Assembly: GCA_029258975.1 (NCBI GenBank)
Contig: JAPDJS010000013.1
Coordinates: 1 to 48,304 of the forward strand
Source: Thermoplasmatota archaeon
GTDB lineage: Archaea > Thermoplasmatota > B47-G6 > B47-G6B > 47-G6
Reading direction: 5' to 3'
DNA: 48,304 nt
A program made the translations under genes and the position numbers. Positions 17,730 through 26,882 of the stretch are shown one piece after another (within the stretch, counting starts at the first letter, position 1; every line of letters starts with the position of its first letter). Under the pieces are notes generated by a model. That model was not told the origin of the DNA and ran no database searches. It worked only from the letters and a program-made list of their open reading frames with translations.

Positions 17730-17882
17730 ATGAATTTCTTGATTTTTGTAGCGAGAAGTAGCAATGTGATAGTGAATGGGATATTAGGAGAGGAAATTTT
17801 GAAAATAAAAAATAAGAACACTTATATTCTAAAAGTTTTTAAGGATATTCTAAGTAGAATAACTGCTGAGGTGACAACGTGA
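17730..17882 (+). CDS. possible 50-residue ORF coupled to the MFS gene
   Basis: An ATG at 17730 opens a 50-codon frame beginning MNFLIFVARSS whose TGA overlaps the GTG start of the MFS gene (GTGA), an arrangement typical of coupled genes. A TTTAAATAG box lies about 40 bp upstream. Against it: there is no good ribosome-binding site, the MFS gene has its own TATA and GAGGTG inside this frame, and a frame of this size can arise by chance in AT-rich DNA. It is reported as uncertain. Confidence 0.25.
   Translation: MNFLIFVARSSNVIVNGILGEEILKIKNKNTYILKVFKDILSRITAEVTT
17816..17830 (+). promoter_or_regulatory. candidate TATA box of the MFS gene
   Basis: AACACTTATATTCTA lies about 50-60 bp before the GTG start at 17879; transcription would start near 17850, leaving the GAGGTG site at 17868-17873 in a short leader. 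Confidence 0.4.
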
Positions 17883-19063
17883 AACGCCATAACAGGGATC
17901 GAGGTCTTACATTGGTAATCCTCACGACCTTTCTGTACTTCTTTACCCTGGGTGTGAGCACGTCCATTATTGCAAGATACTCCAGAGAGTTAGGAATGAA
18001 TATAGGGCAGGTGGGCATAGTATGGTCAATAACATTCCTTGCAGCAGTCTTCTTTAGACCTATCGCAGGTCATTATGGGGACAAAATATCATCGTTTTCT
18101 ATGATGGCCCTTGGAAGCGTATTACTTGGAATTTCGAATATCGTCTTTACAATTACACAGACATCTTTTGGATTGTCTGTGGGAAGATTTTTGACTGGTG
18201 TTGGTAATGCATTTTTTATCACGACGTCCATTGCTGCTGCTTCTTTGGTTGTTCCTATAGACCGCTCTGGTGTGGCGTTAAGTTATAGAGCAGCTGCAGT
18301 ATCTTTTGGAACCTTCGTTGCCCCTCCAATTGCAGGATACATAGTAGATATTTGGGGATACGTTTGGGCATTTAGGCTTGCCGTAGTAATGGCTATTGTG
18401 AATACAGTTTTATGTTTAGTACATCGGGAGAACAAGGAAACATCATCTGAGGATCATTTTGAAAGGCATACCTGGAGGAGCGCGTTTAATACTGTCGTAA
18501 TTTTGGCTACAGTTTTGGCAATTTTTGGTGGAGGACTCTTTTCTGGTTTTAGAGGACTTATTCAGACACACTATAGAGACTTAGGGTATCCGAGCAGTTA
18601 TTATGGGCTTATAATGGCAATGTTTTCTGGCATAAGCACCATTACAAGGCTTTTTGTACCTAAATTAACCAAGGAAGATCCTAATAAGTCCTATCTTTTG
18701 GCAGTTGCAGGTTACATGCTTTTATTCGCAGGTACAGGTTTGTTGGTAATACTTTACCAGTATCCCGAGTCATTTATTGTTGCAGCAATCTATGGTGTAG
18801 GGTTTGGTTTTATAGTTCCTACAATTCAACATTTAATTTCATATTATACAGAAAGAGCTGTAAGAAACAGAGCTATGGCAATATATGCTATCGGCTTTGA
18901 CGTAGGGGGATTTGTAGGGGGGCTTACTTTCTCATATACGGCAGAGTTTTATGGATATGTAAGCGCCTATTTGGCAATGATATTCTTCCCAATAACCAAC
19001 ATCGTAATAATGTTTCTCTACAATACTCTGCTAAGAAGATCTCGGAATTTAAGGGAGGGATAA
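17879..19063 (+). CDS. major facilitator superfamily transporter
   Basis: The 394-residue protein has the usual twelve-helix MFS size and pattern: an N-terminal helix with STSIIARY, then the motif-A-like loop RPIAGHYGDKIS at about 60-71, a helix 4/5 region GRFLTGVGNAFF, and a charged central loop (HRENKETSSEDHFERH, about 180-195) dividing the halves. The C-terminal half has GVGFGFIVPTIQHL and ends in RRSRNLREG. Both drug exporters and metabolite carriers look like this and the cargo cannot be read. The start is GTG with GAGGTG 5 nt upstream. It ends 7 bp from the convergent MetRS-beta gene. Confidence 0.9.
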   Translation: MKRHNRDRGLTLVILTTFLYFFTLGVSTSIIARYSRELGMNIGQVGIVWSITFLAAVFFRPIAGHYGDKISSFSMMALGSVLLGISNIVFTITQTSFGLSVGRFLTGVGNAFFITTSIAAASLVVPIDRSGVALSYRAAAVSFGTFVAPPIAGYIVDIWGYVWAFRLAVVMAIVNTVLCLVHRENKETSSEDHFERHTWRSAFNTVVILATVLAIFGGGLFSGFRGLIQTHYRDLGYPSSYYGLIMAMFSGISTITRLFVPKLTKEDPNKSYLLAVAGYMLLFAGTGLLVILYQYPESFIVAAIYGVGFGFIVPTIQHLISYYTERAVRNRAMAIYAIGFDVGGFVGGLTFSYTAEFYGYVSAYLAMIFFPITNIVIMFLYNTLLRRSRNLREG

Positions 19064-19070
19064 GACATAA

Positions 19071-19406
19071 TTAGTAAACCCTCGTTCCTACAGGAACATC
19101 ATCGCTAACGGTTATTAGATGAACCTTGCCGCTAGGCTCTTCAGCTACTAGTAACATCCCCTCGCTTACGACTCCAGAAAGCTTTTTTGGTTTTAGATTT
19201 GTGACGAAGATCATCTTTTTTCCTAAGAAATCCTCAGGTGAGTACTGATCTGCAAGTCCAGTTATGATTGTTCTTGTTTCATTGCCAAAATCAACTAAGA
19301 GCTTTATTAGCTTCTTTGTTCTTGGAACTCTCTCAGCGCTAACTATACGGCCTACGCGCATCATAAATTTCCAAAATTCTTGTACATCATACAACTCCTC
19401 ATCCAT
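19071..19406 (-). CDS. stand-alone methionyl-tRNA synthetase beta subunit / tRNA-binding (EMAP-II-like) domain
   Basis: The 111-residue protein is an OB-fold tRNA-binding domain of the MetRS C-terminal/CsaA type. It shows VGRIVSAERVPRTKKLIKLLVDFG, then RTIITGLADQYSPEDFLGKKMIFVTNL and KPKKLSGVVSEGMLL, which are the hallmark strands of the family. In many archaea this domain is a separate protein that raises tRNA affinity of MetRS. The catalytic subunit is not in this window. It is 6 bp downstream of the M14 gene on the same strand and ends 7 bp from the MFS gene. Confidence 0.9.
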   Translation of the reverse strand: MDEELYDVQEFWKFMMRVGRIVSAERVPRTKKLIKLLVDFGNETRTIITGLADQYSPEDFLGKKMIFVTNLKPKKLSGVVSEGMLLVAEEPSGKVHLITVSDDVPVGTRVY

Positions 19407-19412
19407 ACATCA

Positions 19413-20285
19413 TCACTTCGTATTATTTTCTTTATATCTAGCAACGGATGCTAGATAATCCCCTTTAAAGACATACCTCCACGCAGCAAGCCCAGTAACA
19501 AATCCACTTACCTTCGAGGAAACTATGTTATCATCGACCTTTCCAAGAACATCATTTTCTTTGATGAACTCACCCAAAACATCTTCCGGATAAAAGAATC
19601 CGCTATATTCCGACTTTATTCTTTCAATTCGAGATAAGTATCTTTGATTAACAGCACATCCCTTTCCTTCAACAATTTCAAGATTTCTCAGTAAATTGAG
19701 TAGTATGTCTACGAGTTTCCTGCCCCACTCTGGGGAGAAGAATCCTTGACCACCTACTGTCTCAATTATTGCACCAGGAATACCGGCATGGGTAGCTTCT
19801 ATAAAAAGCTGTCCCCGAAGACCTGTAGATTCTACCACAATTTCCCACGGGATTTTTGATACGAAACTTTTTACAGCATCAAACTCCTCGTGAAGTGCAA
19901 GGATGTATTGGTAGGAATGGTTTCCAGCACAGTGAAGATCTAGAACGTAGTCTGAGCTTAAGGCATCTTCCCAAATGGAGGTTACTATTCCGCGCGTAAT
20001 AGGAGATCCAGAACCCTCTGGAAACACCCTATTTAAGTCCACGTTATCAACGGGGTTCTCTCTTTTTCGCGCTTCAAAGCCAAGGGGATTAACTACCGGA
20101 ACTACAACAACGCTTCCAGCAACTTTTTCTTTCTTAAGCTCTTCAATTAATTCTATAGCCGCGTAAACGCCAGTAGCTTCGTCACCATGTATACCAGCCG
20201 TGATAAGTATTCTAGGCTCTCCAGATCCGAAAACGTATTTCTTTAGTGAGACACCGGAGAATTCTTCCACAATCTTTCTCAACAT
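19413..20285 (-). CDS. succinylglutamate desuccinylase/aspartoacylase-family M14 zinc hydrolase
   Basis: This zinc amidohydrolase has the M14 AstE/ASPA motifs: HGDE with H33 and E36 as zinc ligands, the substrate-binding DLNR at 83-86, and the third zinc ligand H118 in LDLHCAGNH. A C-terminal beta-rich part (DVLGKVDDNIVSSKVSGFV) resembles the barrel domain seen in archaeal members. The 290-residue length fits. The cleaved amide is not evident; the family hydrolyses N-acyl amino acids. I chose the ATG at 20285 because AGGGTG lies 6 nt upstream, which makes the in-frame GTG at 20294 part of that site. The MetRS-beta gene follows after 6 bp. Confidence 0.88.
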   Translation of the reverse strand: MLRKIVEEFSGVSLKKYVFGSGEPRILITAGIHGDEATGVYAAIELIEELKKEKVAGSVVVVPVVNPLGFEARKRENPVDNVDLNRVFPEGSGSPITRGIVTSIWEDALSSDYVLDLHCAGNHSYQYILALHEEFDAVKSFVSKIPWEIVVESTGLRGQLFIEATHAGIPGAIIETVGGQGFFSPEWGRKLVDILLNLLRNLEIVEGKGCAVNQRYLSRIERIKSEYSGFFYPEDVLGEFIKENDVLGKVDDNIVSSKVSGFVTGLAAWRYVFKGDYLASVARYKENNTK

Positions 20286-20303
20286 TTTACACACCCTTCG
20301 GAA

Positions 20304-21137
20304 TTATATGCTAGAAATCAACTCTAATCTTCCAGCCTTTTTAGCTCTCCAAGTGGCAATACGATACATTATATATGACAAGACCATGAAAACAACAGCG
20401 CTAACTAAGAATCTGATCATAAGGTCATGGACGTGTAGAGTTGCAAGAAGAGGATCTGTGTCATATCCAAGAACAGACCTTCTTAGCAAAGAATACCAAT
20501 ACGTGACTGGAATTCCAAAGGAGATCCATCTTGCCCATTCTGGAAGAACTGTTAGCGGGTATACTGCACCTGAGAAGACGTAGAAAATTGCCTGAAGACT
20601 TCTGCTTATTACACGACCACCTCTTGGCATGACGAATATTATAGATGCAAGAGTAAGGCCAAGAGCAATTGATGCCAGTATTCCTAGAAGAAGGGAATAC
20701 CCATAGAGTCCTGGATTGAAATTAATGGGGAGGTGATAAGCGTAGAAAAGGATAAACGCATAGATTACTCCAACAAGCGCCATAAGCATGTGAGAAAATG
20801 CCCTTCCGATAATCATCAAATAGTATGAGAAGGGCGTTATAAACATGTATTTTAGCACTTTATAGTGTTCTCTGTCGTCTTCTATAATCCAGGATGTGGT
20901 AGCTATAGCGTCGGTTAGCACATATGCGTGTGCTTGTCCTATAATCACGTGGGAAAGAGCTTCAGGATTATAATATCCAACGGCCCAGTACATAAAAATG
21001 ACTAAGAAAACGCTGGCTATGGGAAGAGCTAACGCGTAAGTAATGTATATGAGAGGATTTCTTGCCCAGTTAAGAGTTATTTTAAGTCCAAGCCAAATTG
21101 ACGTGTATAGTCCCTTTGCATAACTTTTGAGCGTCAT
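20304..21137 (-). CDS. ABC-2 type exporter permease (second)
   Basis: The 277-residue protein has six hydrophobic segments in the ABC-2 permease layout with a short N-terminal cytosolic part, and the region SGAVYPLTVLPEWARWISFGIPVTYWYSLLR matches the conserved sequence before the last helix. I chose ATG 21137, which overlaps the stop of the preceding permease (TAATG) and has GAGGTG 6 nt upstream. It is the third gene of an ATPase-permease-permease operon. The two permeases are distinct in sequence, so the transporter is probably a heterodimer with two copies of the ATPase. The cargo is unknown; drug, lipid or glycan export are all possible. Confidence 0.88.
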   Translation of the reverse strand: MTLKSYAKGLYTSIWLGLKITLNWARNPLIYITYALALPIASVFLVIFMYWAVGYYNPEALSHVIIGQAHAYVLTDAIATTSWIIEDDREHYKVLKYMFITPFSYYLMIIGRAFSHMLMALVGVIYAFILFYAYHLPINFNPGLYGYSLLLGILASIALGLTLASIIFVMPRGGRVISRSLQAIFYVFSGAVYPLTVLPEWARWISFGIPVTYWYSLLRRSVLGYDTDPLLATLHVHDLMIRFLVSAVVFMVLSYIMYRIATWRAKKAGRLELISSI

Positions 21138-21946
21138 TACTGCCACCTCAAAGTAAGTCTTGCCTCGGCCTTTGCCATGTGCTCCATCTTTTTAAGGGCA
21201 TATCTGGCAAGGATTATGTAGAATATTCCGTAGAGAAGTAGCGTAAGCTCCTCATACTTAAGGGGAAGTAGACCCCACGTGGCACCGAACATGGATTGCC
21301 TTACTGCGTCAAGACCGAAAGCTAGAGGTACTAAACTTGCCATAAATGCTAGAGGATACCCAAGAGTTTTTATCGGAAAATATGACCCTGAGAGGACGTG
21401 CATAGGCTCCATCATAAGGTCAGCGACGGCCCACACTTGACGACCCCACATAAGGAATAAAGATGAGAATGCCATTCCAACACCATAGAGAGCAACAAGT
21501 GCAAGTAGGAAGGACAATATTAAATGACCTGGCATTTCTACATAAATAGGAGCTCTAAATATTAGTATTCCTGAAACAAATATTATTACTGCTCTAAATG
21601 TCGTCATAGTCATGCCGCCTAGAGCCATTCCTGTCAATAAAGCCATTCTGTTAATGGGAGCTATTATGTACATCTCTAAGAGACCATCTTCCTTGTCCCA
21701 ATAAAGCTGCATGGCCATACTCCAGATAACGTTATCCCAGTAGGATAATAGTGAGCTTCCTAGAATTGCAAAGCTGTAATATTCCTTCGGAGCGTTTATA
21801 GACTTATATATCAAAACTAACGCGGCCATATACATAAGAGAGACTATTGTCCCTCCAACAGTCCATCTAGCCGCCCTTACAATAGCTACAACTCGCGGGT
21901 ATGCCCTTGCAACGATAGTTCTCCACGTAACGTTCTCATTCTTCAT
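21137..21946 (-). CDS. ABC-2 type exporter permease (first)
   Basis: The 269-residue protein has six membrane segments, with SGSYFPIKTLGYPLAFMASLVPLAFGLDAVR as the ABC-2 signature before the last helix and a cytosolic loop reading WDKEDGLLEMYIIAPINR that would meet the ATPase. The start could be ATG 21946 or an in-frame TTG six bases earlier; both lie inside the end of the ATPase gene. The stop codon overlaps the start of the second permease as TAATG. These overlaps indicate a single translational unit. Confidence 0.88.
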   Translation of the reverse strand: MKNENVTWRTIVARAYPRVVAIVRAARWTVGGTIVSLMYMAALVLIYKSINAPKEYYSFAILGSSLLSYWDNVIWSMAMQLYWDKEDGLLEMYIIAPINRMALLTGMALGGMTMTTFRAVIIFVSGILIFRAPIYVEMPGHLILSFLLALVALYGVGMAFSSLFLMWGRQVWAVADLMMEPMHVLSGSYFPIKTLGYPLAFMASLVPLAFGLDAVRQSMFGATWGLLPLKYEELTLLLYGIFYIILARYALKKMEHMAKAEARLTLRWQ

Positions 21947-22904
21947 CTCCAAGCCCTCTTCCTACGAGGGAAATGAATACATCTTCTAATGACGGCTTTT
22001 GAAGATGGAAATACTTTAGCTTACCTCCCGACTTTATTATCGCTTCTAGATATTCGATAATATCGTTCTCTCCTTCACCGACAATTTTTCCTTTATAATG
22101 ACCCGGAGAAATTTCTTTTAAGTCCGTACCCCTAATTCCCGCAATTCCAGAAGGAGGCGTTGTGCCATAGAATTCAATTATCGCGCTTATGTAGTTTTTA
22201 GCGATTTTCCTTAGCTCTTCTACAGAACCTACAGCTACAATTCTACCCCTGTCGATAATGGCTATTCTATCACAAAGCTCTTCTGCCTCAAGCATGTAGT
22301 GTGTTGTAAGCAATACAGTCCTATCGGGATTTTCCCTTAACCACGATTTTATGAAATTTCTTATTATCTTGGCCGTTGGTACATCTAGGCCAAGTGTAGG
22401 TTCATCCAGAAAAATAACTAGAGGATCTGTGAGAAATCCTCTTATGATGTTCATTTTTTGTCTTTCTCCTAGCGAAAGTGTTCTAACAAAATCCCTAAGC
22501 TTATCCTCAAAGCCAATTCTTTCTGCTAATTCTCGTATCCTTCTCTTAGCTTCTGGTGTTGGGATTCCATAAAATTGAGCAAACATCCACAAATTTTCTT
22601 CTACTCTCAAAAGACCATATCCTCCATATTCTCCTCCCGAAACAAGGTTTATTATAGGCCTTATCTTATAGTCCTCTGTTTTTACGTTGTATCCATGGAC
22701 AAAAGCCTCGCCTCTTGTGGGGAGGAGAAGTGTAGTGAGAATCCTAATCAGAGTTGTCTTTCCAGCACCATTTGGTCCTAGAATACCAAATAGCTCACCA
22801 GTCTTTACTTTTATATTCACATCTCTCAGTGCTACTACTTCCCTGTCTTTGTCTTTGTATATTCTCCAGAGGTCTATTGTCTCCACAGCATATTTTGCAG
22901 GCAT
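21936..22904 (-). CDS. ABC transporter ATPase (DrrA/CcmA type)
   Basis: The 322-residue protein has Walker A GPNGAGKTT at 43-51, the signature LSLGERQ near 143-149, Walker B VIFLDEPTLGLD near 165-176 and the switch histidine in LLTTHYMLEAEE. After the nucleotide-binding domain comes a C-terminal extension of about 90 residues ending SLEDVFISLVGR, as in DrrA-type exporters. It is the first gene of the exporter operon, overlaps the first permease by about 10 bp and has GGAGGTC upstream. AT-rich boxes near 22944-22965 could be its promoter. Confidence 0.93.
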   Translation of the reverse strand: MPAKYAVETIDLWRIYKDKDREVVALRDVNIKVKTGELFGILGPNGAGKTTLIRILTTLLLPTRGEAFVHGYNVKTEDYKIRPIINLVSGGEYGGYGLLRVEENLWMFAQFYGIPTPEAKRRIRELAERIGFEDKLRDFVRTLSLGERQKMNIIRGFLTDPLVIFLDEPTLGLDVPTAKIIRNFIKSWLRENPDRTVLLTTHYMLEAEELCDRIAIIDRGRIVAVGSVEELRKIAKNYISAIIEFYGTTPPSGIAGIRGTDLKEISPGHYKGKIVGEGENDIIEYLEAIIKSGGKLKYFHLQKPSLEDVFISLVGRGLGDEE

Positions 22905-23127
22905 CGCAGATGACCTCCATACTACAAGTTTAGAGGGAGGTTCTATTTAGACTTTTATGTATTCGCGTAGATGAACTCGTTGAAGAGGCCTAGTGTCTCT
23001 TAGTAGAAGGATTCTCATAATCGAGTTTCTCCAGAATGCCTCGGAATTTTAGCTAACATTTATTAAGGACGAAATATGGTACTTTAGTTGAGGGGGAGCT
23101 TAATATAATTGTTTAGAGGTGCGTTTA

Positions 23128-24528
23128 ATGCATCCAAATCTGAACTTTGATAAAATACTCAAACATGCAGAGAAGATGAACGTTGATCATGCCATAGTAA
23201 GATACAACAAAAGAAAATACGAATACATTCTTGTGACTAATGGTGTCGTCGACGAATTGACATACACTGACAACGAGGGCGTGGGAATCACTGTTATAGT
23301 AAACGGTGCCCCAGGATATGCCTACACAACAAAAATAGATGAAAAATCTCTAGTAGAGACTCTTGAGAGAGCTGTTAAGGCTGCGAAGGCGTCTATAGGA
23401 AAAGCATACAAGATAGAGCTTTCTGAAGTGAAGCCGGTAGTAGATAGGGCCGTAAGCCCATACAAAGAGTGTCCCTTTGAAGTCGATGAAAAGGAAAAGA
23501 TAGAGCTTCTTAGAGATGTAAACTCAGTGGCAAAAGACTTCCGGGAGGTTAGGTCGGCATCTACTGCTATGGGTGCCGAGCTTCATTATAGACACATAGT
23601 CTCTATAGAGGGAACAAACGTTGAGGTGACTACAAGGCTTGTTGGGTTCAGACACTTAAGCGTTGCAGGAGAAGCAGGATCTCTTGAAAGAGTGAGTGAT
23701 GGAAAGTCGTATTGTGCGGGCTACGAATTCATAAAGGGATACGACTGGCGTGAAATGGCGGAAGAGGTTTCAAAGCTTGCAATAGAGTCCTCTAAGGCAA
23801 AGCCTCCTGAGGCGGGTAAGCATACCGTAGTTTTAGAGCCAGACGTTGTAGGATTGTTAATCCATGAAGCATTTGGTCACGCTAGCGAGGGAGACATTGT
23901 TTTTGCTGGTGCTAGTGTTTTGGCGGGCAGGAAAGGGCAGAAGGTTGGTAGCGAACTTATAAGTGTTGTTGATGAGGGGATTGTAGAGGGAGGATACTTT
24001 TATCCGTACGATGACGAGGGTACACCAAAGAAGAAAACGTATATCGTGAAGAACGGGGTTTTGATGGGATATTTAACTTCCAGAGCAATTGCTAAGGCCC
24101 TCAATATTGAACCTACGGGAAATGCAAGGGCAGAGAGCCATGAACATCAGATTCTTGTAAGACAGACAAATTATTACATTGAGCCTGGAGATATGAGCCT
24201 TGAGGAGTTGTTGGAAGACATCGACTATGGAATTTACATAACTGCCAAAGGAGCCACGGGAGGAGAGGTTAATAGTGCAGCGGGCACATTCACGTTTGGC
24301 GTAGGCTATAGCAGAGTTATAAGGAGAGGAGAGCTTGCGGAGCCTGTTCGTGGTGTAACGCTAACAGGGATGATTTTAGATGTGCTTAACAACGTTGATG
24401 GGCTTGGAAAGAATCTTGAAATTCACACGAGCGTTTTTGGTGGTTGTGGAAAGAGCGGTCAAAGAGTACGCGTCGGTGATGGTGGACCTCACATAAGGGT
24501 AAGAAACATGATTGTAGGCGGAAGGTGA
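23128..24528 (+). CDS. tldD: TldD metalloprotease
   Basis: TldD is the catalytic subunit of the TldD/TldE protease, which degrades or trims unfolded peptides. The 466-residue protein has the zinc motif HEAFGH at 246-251 (HExxxH) within VGLLIHEAFGHASEGD, and the conserved C-terminal GRRGELAEPVRG-type block (seen as RRGELAEPVRGVTLTG). I chose ATG 23128 because GAGGTG lies 6 nt upstream; the in-frame GTG at 23119 is part of this site. tldE follows directly. Its start is 223 bp from the divergent ABC ATPase. Confidence 0.95.
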   Translation: MHPNLNFDKILKHAEKMNVDHAIVRYNKRKYEYILVTNGVVDELTYTDNEGVGITVIVNGAPGYAYTTKIDEKSLVETLERAVKAAKASIGKAYKIELSEVKPVVDRAVSPYKECPFEVDEKEKIELLRDVNSVAKDFREVRSASTAMGAELHYRHIVSIEGTNVEVTTRLVGFRHLSVAGEAGSLERVSDGKSYCAGYEFIKGYDWREMAEEVSKLAIESSKAKPPEAGKHTVVLEPDVVGLLIHEAFGHASEGDIVFAGASVLAGRKGQKVGSELISVVDEGIVEGGYFYPYDDEGTPKKKTYIVKNGVLMGYLTSRAIAKALNIEPTGNARAESHEHQILVRQTNYYIEPGDMSLEELLEDIDYGIYITAKGATGGEVNSAAGTFTFGVGYSRVIRRGELAEPVRGVTLTGMILDVLNNVDGLGKNLEIHTSVFGGCGKSGQRVRVGDGGPHIRVRNMIVGGR

Positions 24529-24533
24529 TTGGT

Positions 24534-25868
24534 TTGATTGATTACGATAAAATCTTCAAAAAGGCTGAGAGTTTGGGAGCATCTGATATAGAGGTTGTGG
24601 TGTTAAAGGAGAACTCAAACCATGTAAGTACTGCTAGAGGCCTTGTATACGAGTTAAAAGTGGGAGAAACTATAAAATTGGGGCTTAGAGCATCTGTTGG
24701 AAAACGTACTGCAGGAATTTCAGCCGCAATAACCCCCAACACCAATATAGAAAGTTTGGTTGAGAAAACTATAGAAATAGCAAAAAACAGTCCAGAAGAT
24801 CCCGATTGGCCTGGAGTAGCTAAAGGATTATCAAAAGCGGATGTTAAAGGAGTTTTCGATGATAAGCTTGCTACACTACCCATAGAAGATGCTATAGATG
24901 TAGCAGTAGAGTCTGCAAAACTCGTAAACGATTATCATGCAAACGTTTTCCCAATATCATCTGGCGTGAGAATTTATACGACAGAAGTCACGATTGCTAA
25001 TAGCTACGGTGAGGAAGTCTCTAGGAAGGCTACATCAATGTTCTTTGGCATTATGGCTGGGGCAAAAGATGGAACAAAAAATGGGTCATATGGAGAGTAT
25101 ATGATTCTTAGAAGATTCTCTGACCTTAAATATGACGAGGTTTCAAACCTCGTAGCTCAAAGGGCTTTGGATTCTCTTGATGCGAAGCAGATTCCAACAG
25201 GGAAGTATGATCTGATTTTTGAAGGACGCATATTCTCTTTGTTACTAGAAACACTTCTGGCACAGGCAGTAAGCGCATATAATGTGCAGATAGGAAGATC
25301 TCCACTAAGAGGCAAAGTTGGTGAGGAGATAGCAGCTGAGCACATATCGTTTTTGGAAGACCCTCATATGCCTTGGTTCCCGGGGACAAAAGAATTTGAC
25401 GATGAGGGAATAGCAACAAAGAGATTTTATGTTGTTGAGAATGGGGTTTTAAGAAGCTTCCTATATGACTACTACACCGCAAAGAAAGAGGGTAAGGAGT
25501 CAACAGGCAATGCGTTTAGAGGGTTAGGCCAGAGAGGATTCCCAATGCCCAACAACGTCATCTTAGTACCTGGAGATGCGAATGAAGAGGAAATAATCTC
25601 AGAGACAAAGCGCGGTGTAATGGTGTGTAGCTCAATTGGATATTGGCTTTCGAACTACATAAGTGGTCAGATGAACGGAACAATATCGCATGGATATTTG
25701 ATTGAAGATGGAGAAATTAAACATGCTGTCAAGGGAGTAGCATTCTCGGACAATTTCTACGAAGTTCTAAAAGGAAGACTCGATATGATAGCAAAAGAGC
25801 TTAAGCCTAGCATGAGAGTAGCATCGCCAATGGTAAGAGTCAAAGACTCTACAATAGCCGGTCTTTAG
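24534..25868 (+). CDS. tldE: TldE/PmbA, partner subunit of TldD
   Basis: TldE (PmbA) is related to TldD but lacks the zinc motif and pairs with it. The 444-residue protein has the family features: SPEDPDWPGVAKG near the N-terminal third, a middle GEEIAAEHISFLEDP, and a C-terminal block STGNAFRGLGQRG. No HExxH is present. The start TTG 24534 has AAGGTG 6 nt upstream; the alternative GTG 24525 overlaps the tldD stop as GTGA. The stop overlaps the convergent M20 gene by 4 bp. Confidence 0.94.
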   Translation: MIDYDKIFKKAESLGASDIEVVVLKENSNHVSTARGLVYELKVGETIKLGLRASVGKRTAGISAAITPNTNIESLVEKTIEIAKNSPEDPDWPGVAKGLSKADVKGVFDDKLATLPIEDAIDVAVESAKLVNDYHANVFPISSGVRIYTTEVTIANSYGEEVSRKATSMFFGIMAGAKDGTKNGSYGEYMILRRFSDLKYDEVSNLVAQRALDSLDAKQIPTGKYDLIFEGRIFSLLLETLLAQAVSAYNVQIGRSPLRGKVGEEIAAEHISFLEDPHMPWFPGTKEFDDEGIATKRFYVVENGVLRSFLYDYYTAKKEGKESTGNAFRGLGQRGFPMPNNVILVPGDANEEEIISETKRGVMVCSSIGYWLSNYISGQMNGTISHGYLIEDGEIKHAVKGVAFSDNFYEVLKGRLDMIAKELKPSMRVASPMVRVKDSTIAGL

Positions 25869-26872
25869 CCTTCTTCTCTAAACTCTTTTATAACATCGTT
25901 TAAAGAGACTAGAACATTTGTAGCATCTAAGACTTCTTTCAACCTTATTCTCTCTTTTCTTGTGTGGCATAGATAAAGCTCTCCAGGGCCCCAAACTACC
26001 ACATCGGCTCCTATAGCACTCAAATTGAGAGCATCGGTCCAGGAAGGCATCGTTGTGTATTCTGCGTTGAGTCCTGCTTTTACAAGTGCCGTTTCAAGTA
26101 GTTTGTGCACAGTTTTTGAATACGTACCATCATAGACGTCAGTGAACTCTAAAAATACGTAATGAGGAGTTATTTTTGTGATGTAGGTTACGACATCTTT
26201 AGAACGGATTTCGGGTGGAAAGAACACCTCGATTCTAGCTTCACAATAATCGGGAATTACAAACTCGTCACTTCCACCTTTTAACATCTGAAGCGATGCT
26301 GTAACCCACTTGTTCTCAGAGATTTTTCTAAAGATATCTATGCAAAGCTCTATAGCATTTATACCCATGTGTGGATAAGCCCCGTGTGCACTAACACCCC
26401 TTGCTTTAAGTACAACCTCTAAACTCCCATAATGTGTTGATGCTATTTTGAGGGATGTGGGCTCCATTATAATGGCCATTTTTGGCCTATATTTTTTAAT
26501 GAATTTCTTGGATCCTGTGCCACCTTCCTCCTCATCTTTGAAGAGAGCTATAGAGTATTTTAATTCATTAACGTATTTCAGCGAAGCTAGTATAGCAGCT
26601 ACGCTGGCCTTATCATCACAACATCCAGTACCATAAATATATTCTCCATCAAAATGGAAGCCTGATTTTGGGGGTACGGTATCTAGATGTGCTGTTACAA
26701 GCAGGTCGGTATTCTCACCAATCAGTATGCCGAACTCATCTACTACAAACTTAATGCCAATTTTTTCAAGATATTCTGATACATATTCCACAATCCTTTC
26801 TTCCTTCCCAGAAGGCGATTCGATATTCACAAGATCCCTTAGCAAGCGAAATACAAATTCCTTATTGTCCAT
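25865..26872 (-). CDS. M20-family metallohydrolase (ArgE/DapE/LysK-like)
   Basis: The 335-residue protein has the di-zinc M20 motifs: HLDTVPP near 58-64, GTGCCDDKAS with the bridging Asp near 90, the catalytic DEEEGG near 112-117, MEPT near 136, and the last zinc ligand in LCHTRKE near 309. A dimerisation domain lies in between (GVSAHGAYPHMGINA). The size is on the short side, close to LysK-type deacylases, but no LysW or lysine genes are nearby, so I do not assign LysK. It is the last gene of the operon starting at 31023, 10 bp after the PfkB gene. Confidence 0.88.
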   Translation of the reverse strand: MDNKEFVFRLLRDLVNIESPSGKEERIVEYVSEYLEKIGIKFVVDEFGILIGENTDLLVTAHLDTVPPKSGFHFDGEYIYGTGCCDDKASVAAILASLKYVNELKYSIALFKDEEEGGTGSKKFIKKYRPKMAIIMEPTSLKIASTHYGSLEVVLKARGVSAHGAYPHMGINAIELCIDIFRKISENKWVTASLQMLKGGSDEFVIPDYCEARIEVFFPPEIRSKDVVTYITKITPHYVFLEFTDVYDGTYSKTVHKLLETALVKAGLNAEYTTMPSWTDALNLSAIGADVVVWGPGELYLCHTRKERIRLKEVLDATNVLVSLNDVIKEFREEG

Positions 26873-26882
26873 ACCACTAACC

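Noticed and set aside
25126..25503. 125-codon minus-strand frame within tldE
   Set aside because: It is antisense to conserved TldE motifs and has no ribosome-binding site or recognisable domain.
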